From: Symbiodinium microadriaticum
Lineage: Eukaryota > Sar > Dinophyceae > Suessiales > Symbiodiniaceae
DNA: 64,000 nt
Direction: 5' to 3'
NCBI GenBank assembly: GCA_001939145.1
Contig: LSRX01000073.1
Location: 294,924 to 358,923 of the forward strand
The number at the start of each line of letters is the position of its first letter. Position 1 is the first letter of the stretch. This document shows, piece after piece, positions 34,614 through 46,866 of this stretch. The notes under the pieces are model-generated. The model was not told the DNA's origin. It made no database searches and worked only from the letters and a program-made list of their open reading frames with translations. Made by a program: the position numbers and the translations under genes.

Positions 34614-34643
34614 GATGAGGTGCAAGGCATCAGCGCTGCCAAC
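34614..34643 (-). CDS. Tentative channel N-terminal exon c
   Basis: CTCCAG acceptor, encodes VGSADALHLI, donor GT (ATC|GTGTGG), phase 0 on both sides so it can precede exon 1. The sequence itself is not diagnostic. Confidence 0.45.
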
Positions 34644-34953
34644 CTGGAGTCCTCAAGCGAAACGCACAACCCCAAACACCTCAAGTCCTCAACCCTAGTG
34701 TTTAGGGTTTAAGGTTTAGGATTAGGGTTTAAGGTTTAGGGTTTAGGGGTTTCAGGTTTAGGGTTCAGGGTTTAAGGATTGGGGTTTAGGGTTTAAGACT
34801 TAAGGTTTAGGGTTTAGGCTCGTGCAAAACCCTACTCAGCCCCGGAAAAAAAACCTCATGTTCAAGGTATCGGGCTTCCTGTGGTTTGACCCCTAAACCC
34901 TAAACCCTACACCCTAAACCTGAGCAAGGGAGCCAATTGGATTCCACCCATTC

Positions 34954-34997
34954 CAAGGTGGTGTCCGTCTCCTCCCGCGTCTCGGCAAAGCCATGTC
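34954..34997 (-). CDS. Tentative channel N-terminal exon b
   Basis: TGCAG acceptor, encodes HGFAETREETDTTL after two bases that complete Gly, donor GA (TTG|GAATGG). Acidic, coding-like and in phase with 34614-34643. Confidence 0.5.
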
Positions 34998-35033
34998 CTG
35001 CAGCCGTGGCTTCTGCATGCCATTATATAATCA

Positions 35034-35139
35034 CCCTAAGGGTCCATGTACTCATATAGTATATACAATGGCCCCAAAGTACCTATATACCGACTACTTT
35101 AAGACCAAAGTATATACTATTTAGGTACATGGACCCTTA
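35034..35139. mobile_element. MITE-like element, family T4
   Basis: Arms CCTAAGGGTCCATGTACTCA and GGTACATGGACCCTTA; internal ATATAGTATATAC repeated inversely. Relatives near 38845, 45221, 45880 and 46396. Confidence 0.75.
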
Positions 35140-35492
35140 TATAGGGCCTTAGGGTCATGGTTGTACCGGGAGTTTAGAGCATGATACATACGTGGAGTTC
35201 GAGGCTCATGCATGCACGTGGTTGTGTCTGCACAGGAGAGACGCCCCAACGAAACATCCGTAGCAGAAAGGCACTGCTTGCTTCCTAAATCTGAGAAAAG
35301 TAGCTCATCGGGTAACAGGAAACCTTGCACGATACACGATCACTATCATTCTTCCCCAAAACCCAGTCACAAAACCATTGAGGCCCCAATTGTATCTAAA
35401 GTTGCCGAGCAGTGCCGCTGACGCTTTGATCTTTGAGGGTATATAGGCACTAGGCCCCACTAGGCATTGGTCTCTAGGGTTTAGGGATTCTC

Positions 35493-35560
35493 CCAGGTTC
35501 ACATCGGGGGCTTGACTGATGGAACGAACGGTGGTTTGATACTCCCAGTCTTGGTCTTGT
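35493..35560 (-). CDS. Tentative channel N-terminal exon a
   Basis: The minus strand reads QDWEYQTTVRSISQAPDVNL and ends one base into a codon at a GA donor, compatible with exon 34954-34997. The upper boundary is not resolved and no start codon was found. Confidence 0.4.
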
Positions 35561-36111
35561 TCGCCGGGCCCAGAAGGGGCAACCTTTGCCTATGATAGGC
35601 TTGTTTTGTCGAACCCCCAAACACAACTATTAAGCCGGCAGTGAGGTCTCTGGGTAGACGGCCTCAAGCTGTAACCTATCTCTGCAAGCTAAGCGCATAG
35701 CCCTGAAGACTGTATTCCTTTATTGTCCCAATTCAATTATGCTCTTGTATACCCCCTTTCGAAGTACAGTTTACTATACCCCAAGCACGCTTCTAAGTAC
35801 TAAGGGCGACTCACATCTTTGCATGCTTACCCTTTTCTTCTAAACAACTCCGCTGCCTGCATGCTCGAAGGTGCGCAGTCGCATCCCTTTTTCCTGGGTG
35901 CTCAATAGGGAATGCTACGTACTAGCCTTTTTTATAGGTTCCGGGTTTCGGGGAAAGGCTTCATAGCTTAGGGATGTCTATGCTGTCTAGGCCACCTGCC
36001 TCGGCGATCTAAATGTCTGGCGATGCAGATCTCTTGTGATATTTTCGACATATTGAGACATATTTGAGCTCCCAAGTTTACGCTCCCGAAAGCACTACTT
36101 GGGTCCCAAAC

Positions 36112-36500
36112 CCTAAACCGTGGATCCTTTAGGCGTCCTTGCGCTCCTTCAGAGTGCCGACAAAAAGGGTTCCTGGGGTTCCTTTAAGGGGTCTCCTATG
36201 AAGTACCCCTTCACAGACTCAAAAGGCCTACTGTTCAGATGCTTCCACAGTTCTGGGCTGAGGGCTCATAACTTCACCGGGAATTCAGATTAAGTGCTCT
36301 AGGTGCCATAGCCTACTTTTCGTAGGTTAACTTATTCTCAACCCGAACCCCAAAGCGTGATATGGACTTTATAGGGACCATGCAAGAAAAGAAGGATTTG
36401 GTAGTGCAAGGTGGGGTTGAAACAGGAACCTCTAAGATTGTTCTACAACCTACTGTAAAGATGGTGCCCCTCGCGCTACGCAACGAGCCGCAGATGCTGC
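36112..36500 (-). other. Coding islets of an unassembled minus-strand gene, 3' part
   Basis: At 36129-36160 the minus strand ends in ...LKERKDA then TAA, like a terminal exon. At 36473-36560 an islet after GTGCAG reads DQEWIQTVAGMHPGELPQHL; the plus strand of the same islet is also open, so the strand is uncertain. These would lie upstream of the channel gene and end before it starts. Confidence 0.3.
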
Positions 36501-36929
36501 GGCAGTTCGCCAGGATGCATCCCAGCTACAGTTTGAATCCACTCCTGATCCTGCACGAAGGCCGCTGAACGCTTAACCCTGTGTAAATCCTGAACCCTAA
36601 ACCCCAAGCCCTAAACCCTGAACCCTAGGCCCTGAACCCTAAACCTAAGCCTGAATCGACACCAGGTTCACTCTTCGGTAGACCCGGCGCGGAAGTGGAG
36701 CCCGGTCGGGGAAGCACCTTTGAAGCGCCGGGGGCTTTGGAGTTAGGTGTTGAGGGTTTAGGGCTTGAGCACCGGGGGCTTCAAGACGGTCTAGGGTTTA
36801 GGGTTTACACGCTTTGGAGCTAGAATTTGTTTGTTTTTTTCCCTCCGGCTTCCATGTTGATAGTTTAGAACTGCGGGTCTGTAGGGTTTAGACATTGCAG
36901 GCTTGACCAGCTTGAGATCCAAGGATACT

Positions 36930-37027
36930 GCCTATAGTCTCCATTGAGTTCCTTTTGGGGGTTGCCTTTCAAGATCCTTAATATAAAAATTGGATAAACC
37001 AAAAAAGAAACTACAATGGATACTATA
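36930..37027. mobile_element. MITE-like element, family T2, diverged copy
   Basis: CCTATAGTCTCCATTGAGTTCC against GGAACTACAATGGA-like right arm (AAACTACAATGGATACTATA). Terminal bases have drifted. Confidence 0.5.
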
Positions 37028-37719
37028 AATGTAGCTTTGGACTCATTACAGGTTGTTGCCGCGGTACCTTCACCACTGGAATGGGTCCTCCCAGTCCTCC
37101 CCAGTACTTGCAGCTGACCACGTTGCGCCGCATGATTCAATGATGAATGCGACTTTGATCCCCAGGCACTTCCCTAAACTATAAACCATAAACCCTAACC
37201 CAAAGCCCTGAACCCTAAACGCCTTGGGGTTACGGGAAGGATAGCTTAACGGACTCCAAGCGTTTCAGAGAGATGGGTTCTATAAGTCTATAAGGGAGCC
37301 TCAGGCTTGGGTTTCAAAGCTTATAGGGTTTTGGATTGTGTTTTCATGCGTTTGATGGTTTCGGGTTTGGGGTTGGGTCTTGCGCGTTTTAGGATTTGGG
37401 TTTCAAGGTTTCGGGCTGAAGTTCCGCAAGGCACAGTAAGACTGCACAGGTTCGTTAGACGGGTTGCATAAGGAGCGTGTAGGGCTTGATAAGCTGAGGG
37501 GGCTGAAACCGGTTAGCGAATTAAGCATTCAAGGAGCATCGTCGTCCACGTCCTCCCAGCTAGAGCGGAGGCTAAGGCTGCGCTCTGCTAGCCAGAGTCG
37601 AAGATACAATACCCCGACGCCCTAAACTGTAAGGCCTGGATGAGGGCAACATTTACTTGAAGAACAGCTTTGCTAGGGGCTTTGCTTTCTAGAATAGGGT
37701 GTTGAGGTATGTTGCTGTA

Positions 37720-38110
37720 TCAATGCACAGTGCTACTGAGCCCCACAACATGATAGTTTTTGCTCTGAGCAATCTCCTCTTCAGTAAGGCCTGTCCCCCC
37801 AGTTGTGGTGAACCTGGCGACGATGGCGAGGGCGTCCACGAGGATGTTCGGCTCGGTCAACGCTCTTTTCACCCCCCTGTTGCAGCTGTCCACAACGGTT
37901 CCTGTGGGCTGCGTGAGAGCGAGCAGCTGCGCCATCACGTGGTAGTGATGGCGGCTGCTTCCCGCCCGGATATGGTGGAGGCTACGTCGTGTATGAGCTG
38001 CAGCTGCTGGCTAAGAGCCTGCGCCCGCCTTCTGTCTCTGCTTTCGTCTGTCTGCTGCCTCCTTGACCGTGTCGGGATTTTCCGACTCATAGCTCTCATT
38101 CTCCCAGTGT
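37720..38110 (-). pseudogene. Coding-like islet with a frame break, unknown product
   Basis: Two minus-strand frames read like protein: SQQLQLIHDVASTISGREAA ending in TGA near 37937, then, in another frame starting MAQLL at 37935, LTEPNILVDALAIVARF. A frameshift or unrecognised intron would join them. A 141-residue open frame covers the other strand. GC content is far above the surroundings. Could be an exon pair or a remnant. Confidence 0.35.
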
Positions 38111-38842
38111 ACTGGTTCGCGTGAACCTGGATGAGTAGAGGAGTGTGAGAATCGTAGTCCCGGTCATTCAGGACGTAGTTCGCCGAAGCGGAATTCAGAA
38201 GCCATTTTGGAGTTTAGGGCTTTTCGCGGCTGTAGGGCTCCAGGTTGGCCTAAGGGTCCATGCATCCAAATGGGATATACTTTGGCCTTGAAGTGGTCCC
38301 TATTTAGGTACTTTGGGGCCGCAGTACATGCTCTTTGGGCACGTGGACCCAGAGAGGTTGGGCTTGACGGAGGGTGTGGCGTGGCCTTGCTGGATTTATG
38401 CTTCAGGGCTATACATTGTATCATTATGTTGTTTCGGAATTCTAACGTTGATGGGGTTTCGGGTTTTCACACATACCCACACATCCATGCAATATGACCT
38501 TGCCCGAGTCACTGCATGGGCCGACATAGGGAATTGCTTAAGGCATGCATGGGTATAGCAGTGTATAGGAGTCGGTTGTACCAGCCCCAGCGACTGGCAG
38601 CTCTACTCCCATACAGTCCCCAGACACTATACCAATGCACTGTCAGGAGTCAGAGGTATCTTCCGGTTTCAGATGATACTCACAACGAGGAATCTAGCCC
38701 CTAAACCCTGTAAGTCCTCCCTGTCCAACCGAATAGCGATATAAGTGGTCTGAACAAATTCAAAGCCGCAGTGCAGGAAACCATAAACCCTATAGGCCCT
38801 AAACCGTCAGGAGAGGGACCCTACCATGATAGAACGGTCCGT

Positions 38843-38957
38843 ACCCTAAGGGTCCATGTACCCAAATCGTTGGTACTTCGGGCCCAAAATACCCAAACAG
38901 GGGGTTACTTCAAGTATAAGGCCACAGTATATACTAGATGGGCACAGGGACCTTTAG
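38843..38957. mobile_element. MITE-like element, family T4
   Basis: CCTAAGGGTCCATGTACCCA left arm, inverted right arm around GGGCACAGGGACCTTTAGG; a T4 relative also lies at 38245-38360. Confidence 0.6.
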
Positions 38958-38999
38958 GGAGCCCCAAACTCTAAACCCTAAACCCGTACATGGACCCTT

Positions 39000-40640
39000 A
39001 GGGGTATACACAGGGACTCACTCCTCACTCCTCTCAAAAGGGGGATCCCCCCAAAATGTCTGAAGTCTGAAACCCCACTGCGGGCAGGGGCCCGAAGCCT
39101 TAAACTCTACGTTAGGGGTTTAGGTTTAGGTGCTTAGGGTTTAGGGTTTTAGGGTCTAGGGATTCGGGGTTGAGGGTTTTAGGGTTTAGGGTTTCGGAAA
39201 AGACGACAGAGGTGCTAATGCCTTTATCCGGGAAGGTGTTGAGATTTTCGACCCATAGTAGCCTTATAGAAGCCCTACAGAAAGCTGTATTGAGGGGTTT
39301 TTGAGCCTCTAGGTTTCAGACCCAGAAGTATCCGGAAGCATAGACCCCCCATCAATGCCCTAGACACTAAACTGCGAATAACTTTGCAGAGTCTCAAGAC
39401 TCAAGACTCATGGAGCCTCTGCCCTAATTTTACAAAGCCGAACAACGAACTCGGAAGCCCAAATCAACCCCGAATAGCCCCCTGTGGCTGCGAATAGCAG
39501 GTGCTACTGTACTCGAGGGTAGATGGAGGGCCTAGGGGAGCCCAACGGCCTATACCTGAACCGCAAAACCTTCTCGCTACGATGGGCGGTCCGAGCGGAC
39601 GATGCTGTAGACACCTCGTGCAGAAGGGGAAGGAACATTTCTGGGCCTAGAACTCATAATTATGGAGTAGGGTTGGGGCTTTAGGTTATAGTTTTAAGGC
39701 TTCAGATTTACTTTTCGTGTGTAGCTTTCAAGGTTCATTAGGATTTATGAAGTCCTGAAGGTTTACGGTTAGAGTTTGTTTTGCGCCCAACAAGGTTTAG
39801 GGTCCTGAGTTCCTATTAGAGTAGAATGTAAGGGTTTCGAGATTACGAATTTCTGACTTGGGGAAGTATCCCCCCCATATAGGCACCTAGGACCTGTGGG
39901 AACCGCTAAGACTTTAGTCAGAGTCCTCGACCATAAAGCCCGAGAGTAAACCCCAGGAACTTGGAACATGGATTTAGGGTTTTGGGTTTAGGGTTTGGGG
40001 TTTGGAACATGGATTTAGGATGATTAGTGCCGGGATCCCCTATGCTTTACCTTAAGCGCATGAGGATGTTGATGTTCCAACTAGTATAATGATGAAGCAA
40101 CTGACTTCCCCAAGAAGCCAGGGAAATTAAAGGCTAAACTTTCAGATTGCTACTTTAAGAACCCAAAACGTTTAAAGGTTGGCTATTGGAGAACAAAGAC
40201 AACAAAGGACCCTACACCCCCTTATTCTCTGAACTCCCCCCAAACCCTAAACCCCAAAGATAGATCCCTTAAAGAAACCTTAGTAGCCTTAGTCGCTGAG
40301 TACCCTAGCCCAAAAATGGTTAACCTTTTGAATTGTAGTATGGTTATATAAGCCCCAAATGGTTAAAGTTAAAGCTTACCTACTCAGCCCCTAAGAAACC
40401 CTCAAACGGAATCCTTAAAGCAACCCTTCAAGGAACCCTTAATCCACCCCGAAGAGCCCTAAACCCGTGAGCAGGAAAATCCTAAACCACTCTACCCTTA
40501 ATGTAGGGGCCTTACAAGTTAGAATGGGGTTCTAGGGCCCTTTATAGTATAGCTGGAAGAAGGAACCCTAAACAAAAGTGATCTTGGCAATTTTTTTGGG
40601 CTTCTATATTAAAAGGAACGTCTCGTAAGGGAACTCCAAG
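39000..40640. other. Stretch without a recognisable gene
   Basis: Telomere-like runs (39105-39195, 39965-40000), a repeated block beginning GGAACATGGATTTAGG (about 40004, 41481 and 53595 share TTTACCTT...CATGAGG...CTCCAAC) and T-family fragments. A short plus-strand islet at 39196-39255 (TTEVLMPLSGKVLRF) is unplaced. Confidence 0.4.
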
Positions 40641-40644
40641 AGGN

Positions 40645-40868
40645 GGTTGATGATATAAAACCTGCATTACCCATGACAAGGAATATACCATAATCCCCGT
40701 AGCTTATCATCAAGAGTATGAAGGGTCTGCGGCGAAATCATGAGGGTGCTGGGCCTGGGGTTTACGATGCCTTTGAAGCCTGCCACTCTTGCTAGACATC
40801 TCTAGCCCAGAATCTTAAGCCCTATACCCTAAACCCTGAAAAAGAAAATCCTACCACAGAGCTCTATA
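40645..40868 (+). repeat. Exact 224-bp repeat, copy A, starting after a single N
   Basis: Bases 40645-40868 are identical by eye to 43242-43465. Copy A starts immediately after the N at 40644 and copy B ends immediately before the N at 43466. The repeat begins with half of a T7 hairpin. See findings. Confidence 0.95.
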
Positions 40869-41249
40869 TAGTACCCCTAAAAGGACACCTAAGACAAATG
40901 AATGATCTTTTGGAAAGATTCCACACCTACTTACGCAGCTTTTTAGGGGGGCTACAGGTCCAATTATCCAAATAGCGGGCTGGTAGGCAACAGAAAAACT
41001 CAGAGCAGAGAATTTTGGAACCTGAAACCTAAACCCTAAAACCTAAACCCAACTATTGGGGTACTCCAGCCTCAATAGTTTAGGTACTCCATAACTGAAC
41101 CTGAACCCTAAACCCCTCAACCCTGAACCCCTAAACCTCTACACCTCAAAAGAAGAACCTTAAGCACCCCTAGAGCAACAAGGTAAATAGACCCTTAAAC
41201 CCCTGAATCCTGTATCAACTCTATCAAAAATCATCACCCCTAAACCCCC

Positions 41250-41346
41250 CAAAACGCGGCCTCGCTGATACTTTCTGCTTTTGCGGCGGAGGCCTCGGGC
41301 CGGACACGCGGGGCGGATGAACACTTCAGCTCTTTCGGGCTGAAGG
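41250..41346. other. GC-rich coding-like islet, strand uncertain
   Basis: Minus: EPDTFSPKELKCSSAPRVRP and on to ASAAKAESISEA. Plus: ASLILSAFAAEASGRTRGAD. Both open without stops; one is probably an exon. Confidence 0.4.
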
Positions 41347-41634
41347 TGTCGGGCTCAATGGGGTTTCGGGTTTAGGGTTTAGTGTTTAGGGGTTATAGGG
41401 GTTTCGGGTTTAGGGGTTTAGGGTTTTGGGTTTTGGGTTTGGGGTGTTGGGTTTACGGCTTAGGGTTTGGGATCTGGGGTTTGGAACATGGATTTAGGAT
41501 GGCTCGCACTGGGATTTCCTATGCTTTACCTTGAGCTCATGAGGACAAGGATGCTCCAACTTTTCCGGCCTCCACTCGAAGTACCTTACAGGGGCGAAAT
41601 GTAAGTACCCCTAAAAGGGGTGACGGTTCAGATA

Positions 41635-41758
41635 CCACACCCTGAACCCTAAACCCCCAAACCCTAAACCCTAAAACCCTAAACCCTAAACCCTAAACCC
41701 TAAAACCCTAAACCTTAAACCCGAAAGCCCTAAACCTTAAACCCTAGACCCGATAGGA
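41635..41758. repeat. Telomere-like CCCTAAA cluster
   Basis: Regular CCCTAAA units, followed by TTTAGGG units at 41865-42005. Confidence 0.9.
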
Positions 41759-42651
41759 GGATTTCATACCATGGCGGCAGAGGTCCCTTGCTTTTAAGGG
41801 TCCTGTGGCCCGCAAGGTACGGAGTCGATACTATACTTCTTTAAAGGAAGCTACAGGTGGGGAGTGTAGGGTTTAGGGGTTAGGGGTTAGGATTTAGGGT
41901 GTAGGGTTTAAAGGAAACTACAGGTGGGGAGTTTAGGATTTAGGGGTTCGGGGCTTGGGGTTTAAGGGTTTAGGATTTAGGGGTTTAGGGGTTTAGGGTT
42001 TGTTAAAGGAAGCTACAGGTGGGGAGTGTAGGGTATATAGGGCTTCTATAAGGCTTCTTTCTATAAGGTATATAGACCTTCTATAAGGCTCATACAACGG
42101 TACCTACCCACCTGAAAATGTCCTATAGACTTCTGTGGAGGGCGGTCCTTAAATGCACCATGGTTTAAAGGCTTGTTCGGTTAAGTCTCTGCTTTTGGGG
42201 ACTGTTAGCAACGGGTCGTCGGGTTTAGGGTTCACGGGTTTAGGGTATCATGAGGGGTTTAAGGATCAGGGTTGTGCAAGTGGCTTAGGGTTTCGGGTTA
42301 CAGGACGAGATTGAGGTTTAAATTAGGGGTCAGGGGGTTTAGGGCTTCGGGTTTCAGGATTTCGGGTTTAGGAGCTTTAGTGACTAGGGGGGGTACGGCT
42401 TGTAAGGAACTCCTGAAAACAAAAGCCTCAACACACAAATGAAACCTACACCCTGAACCCCAACGCCTCCTAAATCCCCGAAACTTAGCCCAAAACCCTT
42501 AACCTACACCATATATACGCCCTAAACCCTAAACCCTGATATATCCAAGTGGCCTTGTCCTCTGGCGCTGCTATGAGGTGACCTCTGTGCATGGTGAGAA
42601 GGCAGCTCCCAAAGGGTCCACCGTAGCTAGTAGAATGTAGGGTTTCTATAT

Positions 42652-42750
42652 GGGTAGTTCTCTAATTTGGGTCAATGTTGGGGTCCCCCAATATAGTACG
42701 GCACCCTTATGAAAAAGACCCCAAAGGGACCCCAATTTAGAGAACTACCC
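42652..42750. mobile_element. MITE-like element, family T6
   Basis: Arms GGGTAGTTCTCTAATTTGGG and CCCCAATTTAGAGAACTACCC. Full copies also at 46972-47070 and 52938-53012. Confidence 0.85.
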
Positions 42751-42869
42751 ACATCAAGACTTACTAGTATGATTTGGGGGAGTATCCCCCATAACAGTAC
42801 CTAGGACGCTTTGCAGCTGTCTTCTTGCATCGAAACCTGTACGGCGCCCGAAAGATTCCAACGACCCAA

Positions 42870-43030
42870 TAAGGGTTTTAGGGTTTAGGGTTGGGGGTGT
42901 GGGGTTTTAGGATTTAGGGTTTAGGGTTTGGGGTTTTAGGGTTTAGGGTTTGGGGTTTTAGGGTTTAGGGTTTGGGGTTTTAGGCTTTAGGGTTTAGGGT
43001 TTTAGGGTTTAGGATTAGGGTTTTAGGATA
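42870..43030. repeat. Telomere-like TTTAGGG cluster
   Basis: TTTAGGGTTTGGGGTTTTAGGG higher-order unit repeated about four times. Confidence 0.9.
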
Positions 43031-43241
43031 GTAGTTACGTAGGTTAGTATATTGGAGAGTATATGATTATGCGGTACTTGGACCCTTAAGGACTTTGCTC
43101 GGAAGAACTAGCAAGGTGTTCCCTCCGCGTCCCGAATACATCTCTGGTCTAGAATACCAAACACATTCCAATTATTCATACCCCTGATTTCATCCCGCAG
43201 CTCCAAACCAGATGACATCAGCTGCTTGAAGCTTGAACTAC

Positions 43242-43465
43242 GGTTGATGATATAAAACCTGCATTACCCATGACAAGGAATATACCATAATCCCCGTAGC
43301 TTATCATCAAGAGTATGAAGGGTCTGCGGCGAAATCATGAGGGTGCTGGGCCTGGGGTTTACGATGCCTTTGAAGCCTGCCACTCTTGCTAGACATCTCT
43401 AGCCCAGAATCTTAAGCCCTATACCCTAAACCCTGAAAAAGAAAATCCTACCACAGAGCTCTATA
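43242..43465 (+). repeat. Exact 224-bp repeat, copy B, ending at a single N
   Basis: Identical to 40645-40868; see that entry. Confidence 0.95.
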
Positions 43466-43466
43466 N

Positions 43467-43530
43467 TAATTAAGGGTGTCGTACTATAAAAGGGGAGCCA
43501 AAAAAGGGACCCTAATTCAGAGAACTACCC
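43467..43530. mobile_element. Right half of a T6 element, cut by a single N
   Basis: Starts just after the N at 43466 and ends TTCAGAGAACTACCC; the left arm is missing from this position. Confidence 0.75.
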
Positions 43531-43578
43531 ATTTCCAGACGGGGTCTGAAGCCCAGGAATCCTTTACGTCAGTAAGGC

Positions 43579-43672
43579 TACCCATAGGCTCCACAGTAGT
43601 TCCTTTTTGTGGCTGATATTTCGAATCCTCTAAGGTAATCTCATGAAGGAACTACTGAGGAGCCTCTGGGTA
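43579..43672 (-). mobile_element. MITE-like element, family T2, copy 4, inverted
   Basis: TA-flanked arms TACCCATAGGCTCCACAGTA and GGAGCCTCTGGGTA; the asymmetric centre is reversed relative to copies 1-3, so the element is inserted in the other orientation. Confidence 0.8.
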
Positions 43673-43999
43673 ACCTTAATCTACCAAGACCTACTTTTTT
43701 GTAGGCCCCCTATAAAATTCCATACTCGGGTTTGCAAACAAGAACCTACAGAAAGTAGGACCTTAACCCCCCAAACCCCTAACCCCCTAAACTCCCTAAA
43801 CCCTAAACCCCTAAACCCCTGAACCCCTAAACTAAACCCTAAACCCCTAAGCCCTAAACCCGTAAACCTCTAAACCCCTAAACCCCCCAAATAATGGCTC
43901 TAGTTTGAGGTCGGGCTCAGAGATTCTAGGGTTTGGGCCAGGGCTGGGAGTCTAAACTATACCCTAAACCCTAAATCCCTAAACCCTGGAGACTATACC

Positions 44000-44114
44000 C
44001 CTAAGGGTCCAAGTACAGAATAACTATATACTCTTCTGAAAACTTACTATCCGTAACCCAAGTACATGATTCTTAGGTCCTTTGGACCCTTAGGGATACT
44101 CATACTTGGACCCT
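44000..44114. mobile_element. MITE-like element, family T5
   Basis: CCTAAGGGTCCAAGTACAGA and a right arm ending TACTTGGACCCTT. Relatives at 48620-48742 and 51044-51143. Confidence 0.7.
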
Positions 44115-44334
44115 TCGAGCGCTCCGTAAACCCCGGACCTCCCATCCGAACCGGAAGCGTTGTACTGCCGGGGCCTAAAAGCCATTAGAATACGGCTCTG
44201 GGGTCATCATGCCTTAGAAGTAGTACGAGGATCCCTAGGGAAGGGTATGACGACTTTTTCGGGATTCTGTAGTACTATAAGACTATAGTCGACCACCTCG
44301 AAATCTCCAAACGATTCGGAGACCTTCAGCTACA

Positions 44335-44530
44335 GCTTCTTTTCTGTCAGCGGAGCACATGAAGGTGTTGCAGGTCTGTGGGGACGCACAGGAGCTACCG
44401 CGCGAATGCCACTGACCAACACTACACAATCTGCTCTAACTCTCGGATTTAAGGGGCCAGGTTTGCGCGGAGGGCTACTTCGGCTTTGTAGTCTGGGCAA
44501 GGGCATGGCCTCCAACCCGAACTGCTCGCA
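44335..44530 (-). CDS. Possible exon, unknown product
   Basis: Minus-strand frame with CEQFGLEAMPLPRLQSRSSP and on to PVRPHRPATPSCAPL. Pro/Arg-rich, GC-rich against its surroundings. Edges unresolved. Confidence 0.3.
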
Positions 44531-44980
44531 CACACTCAGGAAAAATGAAGCCTGAATTCAGGGCACCCCCCGTCGCCTCACACTTCCAAAATCGAAGTCT
44601 AAAATCCTCTATCACTTCCTGCACCCCCCCCCCCCATGCAGACTAGAGTAACTTAAATAGAATCCCTTAGGAAGAACCCAGGTATTCAAAGCTCCGGGGC
44701 TTGGGCATCATGGCGCTTGGCGTTGTAGGCAGCCGAGAAGGTCCTTCATTGGCCCCAAGCTGCGACTTCAAAACCACCCTAAACCCTAAACCCTGAATCC
44801 TAAGATAAACCCTCAACCCTAAACCTAAACCCTAAACCCGAAGGGTTGGCATTGCTACTTCACTGCGCAGGTTTCCGATTTCAGCGCCATTTCCCGATTT
44901 GAGGTGCGGAGTTTAGCGAGTGAAAGCCGCCTGAAGTGCGAACACACCTCGCTTCTAAACTGTGTGTACACCCTAAACTT

Positions 44981-45073
44981 TGCCCATAGGCTCCTGAGTA
45001 GTTCCTTTTTGGGATTACCTTACAGGATCCTAAATATAAACCAGAAAAAGGAACTCCTCTGGAGCCTATGTGT
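44981..45073 (+). mobile_element. MITE-like element, family T2, copy 5
   Basis: GCCCATAGGCTCCTGAGTAG arm and CTCTGGAGCCTATGTG arm; one terminal TA lost. Confidence 0.75.
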
Positions 45074-45598
45074 GCATCTTGCACACCCCACTCAGGCAGC
45101 AACACACCAGAGCGTGCCTAAGCCTTAGCCTGAGCCTCACCAAAACTATCTTAGACTCTAGGCCTTCGGCGCCCAAATAACCTACCGTTTTGGGGGTTCC
45201 CTACTACAACTTCACTCTATACCCTAAGGGTCCATGTACTCAAATGGTATATACTTCGGCCCTAAAGTAATCTGTTGATCACTCAGACCAGAGGTTGTTC
45301 CTGCAGCAGTATCCATTGCTCTTCTCCTATGGAAAAACGTTGTTGCAAACCCACCCAACACTACTCGGACAAGAAACGAACTACGACTCAGTTAGATAGA
45401 ATTGCACTCGACAAAGACAATGTTCCACACACAATCAAGCACCAAAGGACCCTGAACCTTAGGGTCAGAAGGTACAGGGGAAGGGAAGAGGTCCAACAAG
45501 CTTCGGATCCCAGAAAACCTGGTCACCTTCACCTGCCACCTCAACCCCTAACCCTCCTATCCTACCAACGGGCAATGATGCCCTCACTTCGGATAGGC

Positions 45599-45661
45599 CT
45601 TTTTCCATGCTTGAGCCATGATCACCGGATCGACCTCTCTAGGCAGCTTCTGTGCACATGC
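45599..45661 (-). CDS. Probable exon, unknown product
   Basis: ACCCAG acceptor, encodes ACAQKLPREVDPVIMAQAWK plus K, donor GC (AAG|GCCTAT), phase 0 at both ends. Strong coding character and dinoflagellate-type splice sites; neighbours in the gene not identified. Confidence 0.55.
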
Positions 45662-46751
45662 CTGGGTTCTGAGGTCTAAAACCTTTACAAAAGAAGCGGG
45701 GCTCGGTTCCTCCACACGCACATAATCAAATAGAGATTGCTTTACGTATATTCTACTGACTCTATTTGGCACATGGACCCTAAACCCTACACCCCTAGGA
45801 AGGTAGGCTTTTCAGCATCCAGGTGACCTGAAAGACTAAGCTTCGTTCCCAAGCCCGAGCCCCAAGCGTACCCTCCCCAAGGCTCTATGTGCTCATATAC
45901 CATCTACTTAGGCCTTATAAGGGGCTTCCTATATAGGTACTTTACGGCCGAAGTATAGACGATATAACTACGTGGAGATATAGGGCCTGGATCTAACTGA
46001 GAGAAACAGTAATTATAATGGCAAGGATCTGCTTCGTCTGCTGGTCTCCTCGGCTGGCGAGCTGTGGATGTTGCAGGGGTTAGGTTACAGGCAGGGGTGA
46101 AAGCACCTCGGTTCTCGTACGGTTGTTCTAGCAGGCAGGGGTCCACAGTCTACAGGTCTGACAAGGGTTTATGATGGTTGTACGACGGTTGTATCAGTTG
46201 CAGGTATAGCACCATTATGATTATGATATCAAGGCCCAAAACTCATACTACAAATGGCCTTCTTATAAATTATGTTGACTATAATTATGCTATATATCTG
46301 AGTTCGCACTCATCCAGTTTTCCTAGGGTGGGGGGGGGGGCAGGTTAACCTTAGACGCTGCGTGGGATTGCACGAGACAGGTTAAAACTTATGTACTCCC
46401 TAAGGCTCCATGTACCTATGGAGTGCACAGTTAGGCCTTAAAGTACCCCTAGGGGTTCAAAAGATCCAAGATTCAGGTACTTTTTGGTTACGGATCGTTA
46501 TCTAGGTGTTTTGGGGAGGGTATTATGATTGTTAGCTCTTAGGTACTTGGAGCCTAAGGCTACCCCCGCTTGAAGGCCTGGCCGAAGGATGGATATACGA
46601 TATTGGGTCCTGGAGTCTGCGGGCCTATCCCAAGGGATTCTAGGTAGTGTTGCGGGAAAGGGGGGGGGAGGGGTTTAGGGTGTAGGTGTAGGATTCAGGA
46701 TTTAGGGATTCGGGTCTAGGGTTTAGGGATTATAGGGTTTAGGGTAATGTT

Positions 46752-46866
46752 GCTGGGTTCTTGCTAAGAGATTTAAATGCAACTTACCATCATAAGGAAC
46801 CTTTGTCTTTACTATAGATGCCCATCATGGTAAACTTAAAGTAGAATCCCTTAACAAGAACCCAGG
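46752..46866. mobile_element. MITE-like element, family T10
   Basis: Arms CTGGGTTCTTGCTAAGAGAT and ATCCCTTAACAAGAACCCAG. Confidence 0.75.
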
